Origin: Paracoccus fistulariae
GTDB lineage: Bacteria > Pseudomonadota > Alphaproteobacteria > Rhodobacterales > Rhodobacteraceae
Direction of reading: 5' to 3'
NCBI RefSeq assembly: GCF_028553785.1
Contig: NZ_CP067136.1
Coordinates: 1,488,001-1,552,000 of the forward strand
DNA: 64,000 bases
Shown here: positions 34,882-43,601 of the stretch, piece after piece
Layout of the letters: each line of letters opens with the position of its first letter
How positions within the stretch are numbered: the first letter of the stretch is position 1
Notes under the pieces: model-generated
What the model was told of the DNA's origin: nothing
Database searches by the model: none
Seen by the model: only the letters and a program-made list of their open reading frames with translations
Program-made: the position numbers and the translations under genes

Positions 34882-36657
34882 TCACTCTTTCGGCAGGGCG
34901 CGCAGGCGCAATTCGCGCATCTGTTCGTTGGTCGGCTCGGACGGGGCGCCCATCATCAGATCCTCGGCGCGCTGGTTCATCGGGAACATGATGACTTCGC
35001 GGATGTTCTGTTCGTCCGCCAGCAGCATCACGATCCGGTCGATCCCCGCCGCGCAACCGCCGTGGGGCGGGGCGCCATAGCGGAAGGCCTTGACCATGCC
35101 GCCGAAGCGCTTTTCGACCTCGGAGGCAGGGTAGCCGGCCAGTTCGAACGCCTTGAACATGATCTCGGGCTTGTGGTTCCGGATCGCGCCCGAAATCAGC
35201 TCATAGCCGTTGCAGGCCAGATCATATTGATAGCCCTTCACGGCCAGAGGATCGCCCGACAGCGCATCCAGCCCGCCCTGCGGCATGGAGAACGGGTTGT
35301 GGCTGAAGTCGATCTTGCCCTCATCCGTCTTCTCATACATCGGGAAATCGACGATCCAGGCGAATTTGAACTGGTTTTCGTCGGCCAGGCCAAGCTCGCG
35401 CCCGATCTCGTTGCGGGCGCGGCCCGCGACAGCCTCGAACTGCTCGGGCTTGCCGCCCAGGAAGAAGGCCGCGTCGCCCTCGCCCAGTCCTAGTTGCTGA
35501 CGGATCGCCTCGGTCCGCTCGGGGCCGATATTCTTGGCGATGGGACCGGCGGCCTCGGTCGTGCCATCGTCGCCCTTGCGCCAGAAGATATAGCCCATGC
35601 CCGGCAGGCCCTCGCGCTGCGCGAAGGCGTTCATGCGGTCGGCGAATTTGCGGCTGCCGCCGGTCGGGGCGGGGATGGCGCGGACCTCGGTGCCGTCCTG
35701 TTCCAAGAGCTTGGCAAAGATCGCGAAGCCCGAGCCGCGGAAATGGTCGCTGACCACCTGCATCTCGATCGGGTTGCGCAGGTCGGGCTTGTCGCTGCCA
35801 TATTTCAGCATCGCCTCGGCATAGGGGATGCGCGGCCAGTCGGCATCGACCGGGCGGCCGTTGCCGAATTCCTCAAACACGCCCTGAATGACGGGCTGGA
35901 TGGCGTTAAAGACGTCCTCTTGCTCGACAAAGGACATTTCGACGTCAAGCTGGTAGAAATCGGTGGGGCTGCGGTCTGCGCGCGGGTCTTCGTCGCGGAA
36001 GCAGGGCGCGATCTGGAAATAGCGGTCGAAACCGGCCACCATGATCAGCTGCTTGAACTGCTGGGGCGCCTGCGGCAGGGCGTAGAACTTGCCCGGGTGC
36101 AGGCGCGAGGGGACCAGAAAGTCGCGCGCGCCCTCGGGGCTGCTGGCGGTGATGATCGGCGTTTGAAACTCGGTGAAGCCGGTATCCCACATGCGGTTGC
36201 GCAAGGACCGGATCACCTGGCTGCGCAGCATGATGTTCTGGTGCAGCGACTCGCGGCGCAGGTCGATGAAGCGATAGGCCAGACGCGTTTCCTCGGGGTA
36301 GTCCTGATCGCCAAAGACCGGCAGGGGCAGCTCGTCCGCCGGGCCAAGCACTTCCAGATCGGTGGCATAGACCTCGATCTCGCCGGTGGGCAGCTTGGGA
36401 TTGACCAGCGATGCATCGCGCAGCTTCACCCGGCCGTCGATGCGGATCACGGTTTCGGCCCGCAGCTTTTCCATGGCGGCAAAGGCCGGGCTGTCGCTGT
36501 CGGCCAGCACCTGCGTCATGCCGTAATGATCGCGCAGATCGACGAACAGCACGCCCCCGTGGTCACGGACCCGGTGCACCCAGCCTGACAGGCGGACGGT
36601 GTCACCGGCATTGGCGGCGGTCAGATCGGCGCAGGTATGGCTGCGATAGGCGTGCAT
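34882..36657 (-). CDS. aspS: Aspartyl-tRNA synthetase
   Basis: Charges tRNA-Asp (and possibly tRNA-Asn if non-discriminating). The 591-residue class II enzyme has an N-terminal OB-fold ([25 protein letters not shown]), motif 2 ([24 protein letters not shown]), the bacterial GAD insertion around 300-420, and motif 3 ([17 protein letters not shown]). AGAGG six bases before ATG 36657 fixes the start; eight more upstream codons are open but unsupported. Confidence 0.97.
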   Translation of the reverse strand: MHAYRSHTCADLTAANAGDTVRLSGWVHRVRDHGGVLFVDLRDHYGMTQVLADSDSPAFAAMEKLRAETVIRIDGRVKLRDASLVNPKLPTGEIEVYATDLEVLGPADELPLPVFGDQDYPEETRLAYRFIDLRRESLHQNIMLRSQVIRSLRNRMWDTGFTEFQTPIITASSPEGARDFLVPSRLHPGKFYALPQAPQQFKQLIMVAGFDRYFQIAPCFRDEDPRADRSPTDFYQLDVEMSFVEQEDVFNAIQPVIQGVFEEFGNGRPVDADWPRIPYAEAMLKYGSDKPDLRNPIEMQVVSDHFRGSGFAIFAKLLEQDGTEVRAIPAPTGGSRKFADRMNAFAQREGLPGMGYIFWRKGDDGTTEAAGPIAKNIGPERTEAIRQQLGLGEGDAAFFLGGKPEQFEAVAGRARNEIGRELGLADENQFKFAWIVDFPMYEKTDEGKIDFSHNPFSMPQGGLDALSGDPLAVKGYQYDLACNGYELISGAIRNHKPEIMFKAFELAGYPASEVEKRFGGMVKAFRYGAPPHGGCAAGIDRIVMLLADEQNIREVIMFPMNQRAEDLMMGAPSEPTNEQMRELRLRALPKE

Positions 36658-36716
36658 GGCGGACCTCTTTCGTTCAGCCACCGCATGAACAGCTATGGCG
36701 CGGTGAAGTCAACCGC

Positions 36717-37379
36717 TCAGAAGGGTCTGACCACGTTCCCGCTGTAGAAATAATAGCCCATGCCGACCGCGAAGAGCACATTCCCCGCCACCGCATGCAA
36801 CAGCCAGGCCGATGGAAAGCCCTGACGCTGATAGGCGCGGGCAAAGATCCATCCGCCGACAAGGGTAAAGATGCACACGATCCAGGACCAGTACATCAGA
36901 TGGGCAAAGGAAAACAGCGCCGCATTCAGCGCATGGCCCGCATTGCCCTGCGGCAGCAGGCTGCGGTAGCGGTGAAAGAACAGCACGCGAAAGATCAGCT
37001 CTTGCGGCAGCGCCGACAGCAACGGGTAGAATACCCAGATCAGCAGCAGCAGTTCAGGCCGGTAACGCGGGATGGCGAACAGCGCCTCGGGCTGGTTCAG
37101 CGACAGGATGACATAGCCCGAGATCAGCGTGGCCAGCGTGATCCCCAGCACCTGCAGCCACGGGATCCGCCCCCATCCCACCACCAGCGACCGCCAGCGA
37201 AACCCGCCGCTGAGCCACAACAGCAGCAGGCCGGCCACGGAAAAGATCGCGAGCGCCTCGAACAGCAGATAGGCGGGCATGAACAGCGCGATCAGCAGCG
37301 GCGCCCCGATATAGAGCGCCGCGAATTCAGCCTTCAGCCAGAAGCCTGGCTTCAGCGTGTCAGGCGCGTATTCAACCAT
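36717..37379 (-). CDS. CPBP family intramembrane protease-like protein
   Basis: A 220-residue membrane protein of the CPBP (Abi/Rce1) family with several helices. The active-site motifs are PQELIFRVLFFHRY (residues about 125-138), FSFAHLMYW (His 160) and LLHAVAGNVLF (His 195). The usual first glutamate of the EExxxR motif is Gln here, as in some family branches, so protease activity is uncertain. The start overlaps the end of the GH25 gene by 28 bases, which suggests coupled expression. Confidence 0.87.
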   Translation of the reverse strand: MVEYAPDTLKPGFWLKAEFAALYIGAPLLIALFMPAYLLFEALAIFSVAGLLLLWLSGGFRWRSLVVGWGRIPWLQVLGITLATLISGYVILSLNQPEALFAIPRYRPELLLLIWVFYPLLSALPQELIFRVLFFHRYRSLLPQGNAGHALNAALFSFAHLMYWSWIVCIFTLVGGWIFARAYQRQGFPSAWLLHAVAGNVLFAVGMGYYFYSGNVVRPF

Positions 37380-38134
37380 CTTACCCAATCCGAACGGGAA
37401 CCCGCGAAGGCGTTCAGATCGACATCGCCCTGAATTCCCGGAACGATCCCCGTGCCGGTATATTGCCAGAATGCCCAACGCTGGCCCGGATAGCGAACGC
37501 GGGGATGGTCGGCTACCGAACGCAGCCAGAATTCGGCGCGCATGTCGCCAAGCCGGTTGTCGCGGTAGAAATCGACCGTCGTATAGATGATGGGCCGCTG
37601 GCCGTAATGGCGGCCGACGATATCCATGAAGACCGACGCCTCGCGCTTGACCTCGGCGGGCGAGGGACGGCGCGGACAGGTCTTGGAATTGGTCCATTCC
37701 AGATCGATCACCGGGGGCATCGACCCGACTTCACGCGGCACACTGCGGATGAACCATTGCGCCTGTTCAAAGCCTGAACGGCAGAAATAGTAATAGTGAT
37801 AGGCGCCGCGCGGAATGCGGGCCTGCGCGGCCTCGTACCAGTAGCGGCGGAAATTCGGGTCAACGTGATCGCCGCCCTCGGTCGATTTGATGAAGGCAAA
37901 GCTGATGCCCGACCCGCGCACCCGGTTCCAGTCGATATTGCCCTGCCAGCGCGAGATGTCGATGCCATGCACGGCCTGACCATAGGGGCTGCCCGAGGTC
38001 CAGCTGTGGGGACGGCTGTCGCCCAGTTGCGGATTGGCCCCCGGCCCCGCAGATGGCGCGCGCGTCGGTGTCCGCGAACAGGCCACAGCCAGGACCAGCA
38101 TCAGCCCCAGCATGAATTTCGTTAAGATGCGCAT
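37352..38134 (-). CDS. GH25 lysozyme-like protein, probable lipoprotein
   Basis: A 260-residue exported muramidase-family protein. The N-terminal signal ends at LAVAC, an imperfect lipobox. The GH25 catalytic acids are in HGIDISRWQGNIDW, PPVIDLEWTN (Asp/Glu pair) and GDVDLNAF, with FAFIKSTEGGDHVDPNF and AYHYYYFCRSG. It likely cleaves peptidoglycan in remodelling or turnover. GAGGG ten bases before ATG 38134 decides the start among three in-frame ATGs. Confidence 0.92.
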   Translation of the reverse strand: MRILTKFMLGLMLVLAVACSRTPTRAPSAGPGANPQLGDSRPHSWTSGSPYGQAVHGIDISRWQGNIDWNRVRGSGISFAFIKSTEGGDHVDPNFRRYWYEAAQARIPRGAYHYYYFCRSGFEQAQWFIRSVPREVGSMPPVIDLEWTNSKTCPRRPSPAEVKREASVFMDIVGRHYGQRPIIYTTVDFYRDNRLGDMRAEFWLRSVADHPRVRYPGQRWAFWQYTGTGIVPGIQGDVDLNAFAGSRSDWVRWLNTRLTR

Positions 38135-38264
38135 GACTGCCCTCATAAATGTTCTGGCGCTTGGCACGCCTTGACCGGGTTATCGCAAAGGCGTGAACAA
38201 AAGTCACCGGGCTGTCTTGCTCACGAATATGTCAGATGCGCTGCGTATTTCGCGTGCAGGACAT

Positions 38265-38292
38265 GGCCTGCATGCGGGACGGCATGCAGGCC
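38265..38292. repeat. Perfect inverted repeat, possible transcript end
   Basis: An 11-base-pair repeat (GGCCTGCATGC/GCATGCAGGCC at 38265-38275 with 38282-38292) and a 6-base loop lie 23 bases after the stop of the small membrane protein. It lacks a clear T tract, so it may be an mRNA 3'-end stem or an operator. Confidence 0.5.
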
Positions 38293-38314
38293 GGGAAATC
38301 CGGGTGACCCGGCC

Positions 38315-38530
38315 TTAATTGCTGCCGCCGTCGGCCATCCCGCCCTCGGCCTCGGTCGAGGTCACGCCCTCGGGCGGCGCGGTGGTGGCGATGCCTTCAT
38401 CATCCTCATCCACGCCGGGCATGAAAATCAGGAAGGCCAGAAGCGCCACGACCAGGGCCAGCCCGATGCCCACAATGGCCGGGACATGGCGCTTGGCCGC
38501 GCGTTCTGGATTGCTATCGTTGCTGGACAT
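38315..38530 (-). CDS. Small single-span membrane protein
   Basis: A 71-residue protein with a short charged N-terminus (MSSNDSNPERAAKRH), one helix (VPAIVGIGLALVVALLAFLIFM) and an acidic, Ala/Gly/Thr-rich periplasmic tail. A strong GGGGGAG site before the ATG argues that it is real. No family is recognised. It follows the FAD-linked oxidase gene by about 50 bases on the same strand and may be in its operon. Function unknown. Confidence 0.7.
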   Translation of the reverse strand: MSSNDSNPERAAKRHVPAIVGIGLALVVALLAFLIFMPGVDEDDEGIATTAPPEGVTSTEAEGGMADGGSN

Positions 38531-38580
38531 GGCTCCCCCATTTGTCTGAAAACTTACAGGGTCAACCGCTTAGTCCGGTA

Positions 38581-39960
38581 TCAGTTCCGGTCGGGCAGCA
38601 TCTTGCCCGGATTCAGGATATCCTGCGGATCCAGCGCCTGCTTGATCGCGCCCATCACCTGCCAGCCATCGCCATGCTGTGCCGCCATCAGATCGCGTTT
38701 CCCGACCCCGATCCCATGTTCGCCGGTGATGGTGCCGCCGACGGAAAGGGCACGCTCGGCCATCTTGCGGGCTACCTCTTTGGCTGCGGCGATCTCGGCC
38801 TTGTCATCGGGATCGACCAGCAGCAGCGAATGGAAATTGCCGTCACCGACATGCCCGACGATCGGCCCCAGCAGACCAGCGGCGGCGATATCCTCGGCGG
38901 CGGCGTGAACCGCGGCGGGCAGTTCCGACATCGGCACGCAGACATCCGTGACCACCCCCTTTGCCCCGGATCGCAGCGCCAGACAGGCGTGATAGGCGCC
39001 ATGCCGCATCCGCCACAGCCGGGCGCGATCCTCGGGCGTGGTGGCCCAGTCAAAGCCGGTCGCGCCGAAATCCTCTGCGATCTCTCCGAACCGGGTGGCA
39101 TCTTCGCGCACGCTGCCAGGAGAGCCGTGGAATTCCACCATCAGATGCGGCATTTCCGGCAGGCTGGCCCCTGAATGCAGGTTAAAGGCCCGCGCCGTCG
39201 CCGCATCGACAAATTCGATGCGCGCCATCGGAATGCCCGACTGGATCGTGGCGCTGACACATTCGACCGCATGATCCAGCGTCTCGAAGGCACAGACGGC
39301 GCTGGCGACCTCTTCCGGCTGGCCATGCAGCTTCAGCGTCAGTTCGGTGATGATACCCAGCGTGCCCTCGGCCCCCACGAAAAGCCCGGTCAGATCATAG
39401 CCCGCGCTGGATTTCGCCGCCCGCGTGCCGGTGCGGATCACGCGGCCATCCGCCATCACCACCTGCAAGGCCAGCACATTGTCGCGCATCGTGCCATAAC
39501 GCACCGCCGTCGTGCCGCTGGCCCGGGTCGAGGCCATGCCGCCCAGCGACGCATTCGCCCCCGGATCGACGGGAAAGAACAGACCCGTCGCGCGCAATTC
39601 GGTGTTCAGCGCCTCTCGCGTGACGCCGGGCTGCACGGTGACCTGCATATCCGGCGCGCGAATTTCGATCACCCTGTCCATCTGGCTCAGATCCAGCGTG
39701 ACCCCGCCGCGATAGGCAAGCGCGTGCCCCTCAAGCGAGGTTCCGGCACCCCAGGCGACCAGCGGCACCCCGGCATCCGCGCAGGCCGCAACGATCCGGG
39801 CGACCTCTTCGGTCGTGCGGGGCCAGACCACGGCATCCGGCGGCGGGGCGCTGTGAAAGCTTTCGGATTGCGCGTGATGGCCGCGATCCGCCTGCGTCAC
39901 GGAAAAGCGCGTTCCCAGCAGCGCCTGCAGGCTGTGGCTTAGGTCATCAGGAAGTGGCAT
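38581..39960 (-). CDS. FAD-linked oxidase (D-lactate dehydrogenase/glycolate oxidase-like)
   Basis: A 459-residue flavoenzyme of the GlcD/Dld type. The FAD-binding PCMH domain has VPLVAWGAGTSLEGHAL, VDPGANASLGGMASTRASG and AGYDLTGLFVGAEGTLGIITELTL; the C-terminal cap has VGHVGDGNFHSLLLVDP and TGEHGIGVGKRDLM. These enzymes oxidise D-2-hydroxyacids, typically D-lactate, passing electrons to quinone or cytochrome c. The exact substrate cannot be read. The FAD is most likely non-covalent. It stands alone apart from the small membrane protein downstream. Confidence 0.9.
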   Translation of the reverse strand: MPLPDDLSHSLQALLGTRFSVTQADRGHHAQSESFHSAPPPDAVVWPRTTEEVARIVAACADAGVPLVAWGAGTSLEGHALAYRGGVTLDLSQMDRVIEIRAPDMQVTVQPGVTREALNTELRATGLFFPVDPGANASLGGMASTRASGTTAVRYGTMRDNVLALQVVMADGRVIRTGTRAAKSSAGYDLTGLFVGAEGTLGIITELTLKLHGQPEEVASAVCAFETLDHAVECVSATIQSGIPMARIEFVDAATARAFNLHSGASLPEMPHLMVEFHGSPGSVREDATRFGEIAEDFGATGFDWATTPEDRARLWRMRHGAYHACLALRSGAKGVVTDVCVPMSELPAAVHAAAEDIAAAGLLGPIVGHVGDGNFHSLLLVDPDDKAEIAAAKEVARKMAERALSVGGTITGEHGIGVGKRDLMAAQHGDGWQVMGAIKQALDPQDILNPGKMLPDRN

Positions 39961-40106
39961 CGGCGATCCTTTGCTTGATTTCCGCAGGTTAGAGGGAACC
40001 GCAGCCGTGGCAAAGCCCTTCTGTCTTTGTCATCAACCGGTCACGAAAACGCCATAGTGACATGGTCAAACATATTGCAAAAGGCCGACCGAAGGCAGGA
40101 GCTTTC

Positions 40107-40997
40107 ATGGACGACAACCGCATTTCGCCGCTGCATCCCATAACACGGCACCGTGCCGAAACGCTGCCCGAGGGATTGCTGGCCCAGACCCCTCCCCGAT
40201 CCGATCATGCCTTCGTGACGCTGGTCAGCAACCCCGCCTATCTGCCGGGGGCCGAGGCGCTGTTGCGGTCGCTGAGGCTGACCGGGACCGAGGCGGATCT
40301 GGTGGTGATGCATCGCGGGCTGGAACAGGCGCATCTGGCGCGGTTGGCCGCGCTTGGCGCAAGGCTGGTGGCGGCGGATCTGCTGCCGACCTCTGCCGGT
40401 TTCGACCAGACCCACGCCCGCGACGCCCTGCATGCCCGCGCGGCCTATACACGCGGCGGCAAGCCCGCCTTTCACACGCCGCTGGACAATTTCATCAAGC
40501 TGCGGCTGTGGCAGCTGGATTATCAGCGCTGCGTCTTCATCGATGCCGATGCGGTGGTGCTGCGACCGGTGGACAAGCTGTTTCAATTGCCCGAATTCTG
40601 CGCCGCGCCCAATGTCTATGACGGGCTGGACGGCTTTCACCGGATGAATTCCGGCGTCTTCACCGCCCGCCCCGATATCGCCACCTATCGCGATATGCTG
40701 CAGCGTCTGGACAAGCCCGGCATCTTCTGGCGGCGCACCGATCAGACCTTCCTGCAGGATTATTTCCCCGACTGGCACGGGCTGTCGATCCATCATAACA
40801 TGCTGCAATATGTCTGGTTCAGGATGCCCGAATTGTGGAGCTGGGACGACATCCGCATCCTGCATTTCCAATATGAAAAGCCCTGGTCGAACCATGAAAA
40901 GGTGCATCTGCTGCGTCCGCTGATCGACCTGTGGAAAGCCATCGCCTCGGGCCAGCCCGTGCCCGACCTTGCGGCGCAAAGACGCCCCGCCGCCTGA
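40107..40997 (+). CDS. Glycosyltransferase family 8 (glycogenin-like)
   Basis: A 296-residue retaining sugar transferase. It has HAFVTLVSNPAYLPGAEALLRSLRLTG at the nucleotide-binding start, the metal-binding DADAVV in RCVFIDADAVVLRPVDKLF, FHRMNSGVF, and QTFLQDYF near the end with ILHFQYEKPWSN. Acceptor and donor are unknown. AGGAG five bases ahead selects the ATG at 40107 over one 45 bases upstream. Its TGA overlaps the start of the next gene (TGATG), so the two likely act together. Confidence 0.88.
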   Translation: MDDNRISPLHPITRHRAETLPEGLLAQTPPRSDHAFVTLVSNPAYLPGAEALLRSLRLTGTEADLVVMHRGLEQAHLARLAALGARLVAADLLPTSAGFDQTHARDALHARAAYTRGGKPAFHTPLDNFIKLRLWQLDYQRCVFIDADAVVLRPVDKLFQLPEFCAAPNVYDGLDGFHRMNSGVFTARPDIATYRDMLQRLDKPGIFWRRTDQTFLQDYFPDWHGLSIHHNMLQYVWFRMPELWSWDDIRILHFQYEKPWSNHEKVHLLRPLIDLWKAIASGQPVPDLAAQRRPAA

Positions 40998-41830
40998 TGC
41001 GGATCGCGCTGACAGGCGCGTCGGGCCTTGTCGGGCGTCATGTGATGCGCGCGGCGGAAGCTGCCGGGCATCAGATCACCCTGCTGGGTCGCGACAGCGG
41101 TTATCGGTTGGGCGATGCGCCCGATCTGGCCGGGCATGACGCGCTGATCCATTGCGCCTTCGCCCATACCCCCGGTCGCTATCGCGGCGGCGAGGGCGAC
41201 GATCCCGCAGGCTTCCGCCGCCTCAATCTGGACGGCTCGATCCGCCTGTTCGACAGCGCCGCGCGATCAGGCGTCGGGCGGATCCTGTTCCTGTCCTCTC
41301 GTGCGGTCCATGACGGGCACCGGCCCGGCACGATCCTGACCGACGATCTGCCAGCCCGCCCAACGACCCTGTATGGCGAGGTGAAGGCACTGGCCGAGGA
41401 TCATCTGCAAGGCCTTGCGGATCAGGGCTTTCACACCACAGCCTTGCGCGCCACGGGGGTTTATGGCGCGGAACCGGACCACAAATGGCGCGGGCTTTTC
41501 GCGGATTACCTGGCGGACAGGCCCGTTGCGCCGCGTGTCGCGACAGAGGTTCATGGCGACGATCTGGCCGCCGCCATCCTGCTGCTGCTGCGACAGCCGG
41601 CCCCGCCGCGATGCGCCAATGTCAGCGATCTTGTGCTGGACCGTCACGATCTGCTGTCACGTGTCGCATCGCTGACCGGTTGCCCTCACCCCCCGCCGCC
41701 ACGCGCCGAGGCCTCGGCGCTTTCCGTGCTGCGTTGCGATGCCCTGCGCGGCATGGGCTGGCGACCGGGCGGATTGGACCTGCTGACCCGCAGCCTGCCC
41801 TTGATGCTGGACCAGGGACAGGTTTTGTGA
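40997..41830 (+). CDS. NAD-dependent epimerase/dehydratase family protein
   Basis: A 277-residue short-chain (extended-type) dehydrogenase with the Rossmann motif TGASGLVGRHV at the start, FLSSRAVHDG, and the Tyr/Lys pair in TLYGEVKALAED (YxxxK). Substrate is likely a nucleotide sugar, but this is inferred from the overlapping GT8 gene. Ending at 41830, it is followed after 27 bases by a ClC gene on the same strand. Confidence 0.85.
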   Translation: MRIALTGASGLVGRHVMRAAEAAGHQITLLGRDSGYRLGDAPDLAGHDALIHCAFAHTPGRYRGGEGDDPAGFRRLNLDGSIRLFDSAARSGVGRILFLSSRAVHDGHRPGTILTDDLPARPTTLYGEVKALAEDHLQGLADQGFHTTALRATGVYGAEPDHKWRGLFADYLADRPVAPRVATEVHGDDLAAAILLLLRQPAPPRCANVSDLVLDRHDLLSRVASLTGCPHPPPPRAEASALSVLRCDALRGMGWRPGGLDLLTRSLPLMLDQGQVL

Positions 41831-41857
41831 TTCGCTGCCCGCAGGGGCAGGACACAG

Positions 41858-43597
41858 ATGGGCAGCAGCAAGACATCGCGACAAAAGGCCGCCAGCGGGC
41901 CGCAATCCTCTTTGATCGGCCGGGGCTGGCGCTATTGCTATGGTCGCGGGCGCACGGCGCTGCGCATTATGCGCGATCAGGGGCCAAGCCAGCTCCAGTT
42001 CTGGCTGATGGCATTGCTGATCGGGATTGGCGCGGGGCTGGCGGCACTTGGCTTTCGGCTGGGCATTTCGGCGCTGCAGCGGATGATCTATGGTGCGGAT
42101 GACCTGACGCTGGCCACCACGGCCGAACGTCTTCCCTGGTACTGGATCATGCTGGTGCCTGTCATCGGCGGGTTGATCGTCGGGCTGATTCTTGACCGCT
42201 TTACCCCGGATGGCCGCGTCCGCGCCGTTGCCGACGTGATCGAGGGCGCCGCGCTGGAGGGTGGCCGCGTCGAAACCCGCGAGGGGCTGGCCTCGGCAGC
42301 CGCGTCCCTGATCACGCTGGGCGCGGGCGGCAGTTCGGGACGCGAAGGTCCGGTGGTGCATCTGGCCGGGGTGATCTCGACCGCTGTTGCGACACGGATC
42401 AAGGCCAGCCCGATGACCGGGCGCGACCTGCTGGGTTGCGCGGTGGCAGGCGCGGTTGCGGCCAGCTTCAACGCCCCGATCGCAGGCGCGCTGTTCGCGC
42501 ATGAGGTGATCCTGCGCCATTTCGCGATCCATTCCTTTGCGCCCATCGCCATTTCCGCCGTGGCGGGCACGGTCATCAACCGGCTGGAATTTGGCGGGCT
42601 GACCGAATTCACCCTGCCCCAGCAAATGAACCTGGCCTTCTATATCGAATTGCCCGCCTTCATGCTGCTTGGCCTGATCTCGGCGCTGGTGGCGGCGGCG
42701 ATGATGTCCGCGATCTTTCGCGCCGACCGGGTGGGGACATGGGCGATGGGGAAACTCGGCTGGCCGCGCTGGTCGCGACCGGCCATTGCCGGGCTGCTTC
42801 TGGGCATGATTGCGATCCCCTTTCCGCATATTATCGGCGTGGGCTATGAAACCACGGCCGCCGCGCTGTCGGGGCGGATCGACCTTCTGGCGGCGATTAC
42901 ATTCGCGCTGGTCAAGGCCGTCGCGGTGGCGATCACGCTGGGCGGGCGCATGGGCGGCGGCGTCTTTTCGCCCGCGCTGGTCATGGGATCGCTGACCGGG
43001 CTGGCCTTTGGCATCATCGCCACATGGATCATGCCAGAGGTCTCTGGCAGCGTGAACCTCTATGCCTTCGCGGGGATGGGTGCGGTCGGCGCCGCGATTC
43101 TGGGGGCGCCGATTTCGACTGCCATGATCGTCTTCGAACTGACCGGGGACTGGCAGACCGGGATCGCGGTGATGACGGCGGTGTCTCTCAGCTCGGCGCT
43201 GGCATCACGGCTGGTACGGCGGTCCTTCTTCCTGACGCAGCTTGAAAATCGCGGCGTCCGCATTGCCGAGGGGCCGCAGGTCTGGCTGCCGCAAAAGATG
43301 CGCATCACCGCGATCCTGCGCCCGCTGGATGCCGATAACGCCCCTGCCCCGGATCTGGTGCGAAATCTGGCCGCCGATGGCCACGCCCTGATGGAGGGCA
43401 CACCGCTGGATGAGGCTCTGCGCGAATTCGACCGCTCGCTGGCGGCCTTCCTGCCGGTGATCCGTCCGCCCGAACCGTCAGACGACCCTGATGCCGCGCC
43501 GCCAGAGCCCGAAATCATCGGCGTCGTCTATCACATCGACGCCCTGCGTGCGCTGAACCAGGCGCTGGCAGAGACCGCCGCGGAAGAGCACGGCTGA
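41858..43597 (+). CDS. ClC family chloride channel/transporter-like protein
   Basis: A 579-residue membrane protein with the ClC fold of about 18 helices. The gating glutamate E163 is in GAGGSSGREGPVVH, and the later filter motif GRMGGGVFSPALVMGS is present. The usual GSGIP filter loop is replaced by GRVRA (residues 119-123), so anion selectivity is uncertain. The C-terminal 130 residues form a weak CBS-like domain with one clear repeat. It ends 4 bases from the convergent cobT stop and may be co-transcribed with the GT8 and epimerase genes. Confidence 0.9.
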   Translation: MGSSKTSRQKAASGPQSSLIGRGWRYCYGRGRTALRIMRDQGPSQLQFWLMALLIGIGAGLAALGFRLGISALQRMIYGADDLTLATTAERLPWYWIMLVPVIGGLIVGLILDRFTPDGRVRAVADVIEGAALEGGRVETREGLASAAASLITLGAGGSSGREGPVVHLAGVISTAVATRIKASPMTGRDLLGCAVAGAVAASFNAPIAGALFAHEVILRHFAIHSFAPIAISAVAGTVINRLEFGGLTEFTLPQQMNLAFYIELPAFMLLGLISALVAAAMMSAIFRADRVGTWAMGKLGWPRWSRPAIAGLLLGMIAIPFPHIIGVGYETTAAALSGRIDLLAAITFALVKAVAVAITLGGRMGGGVFSPALVMGSLTGLAFGIIATWIMPEVSGSVNLYAFAGMGAVGAAILGAPISTAMIVFELTGDWQTGIAVMTAVSLSSALASRLVRRSFFLTQLENRGVRIAEGPQVWLPQKMRITAILRPLDADNAPAPDLVRNLAADGHALMEGTPLDEALREFDRSLAAFLPVIRPPEPSDDPDAAPPEPEIIGVVYHIDALRALNQALAETAAEEHG

Positions 43598-43601
43598 TCC
43601 C

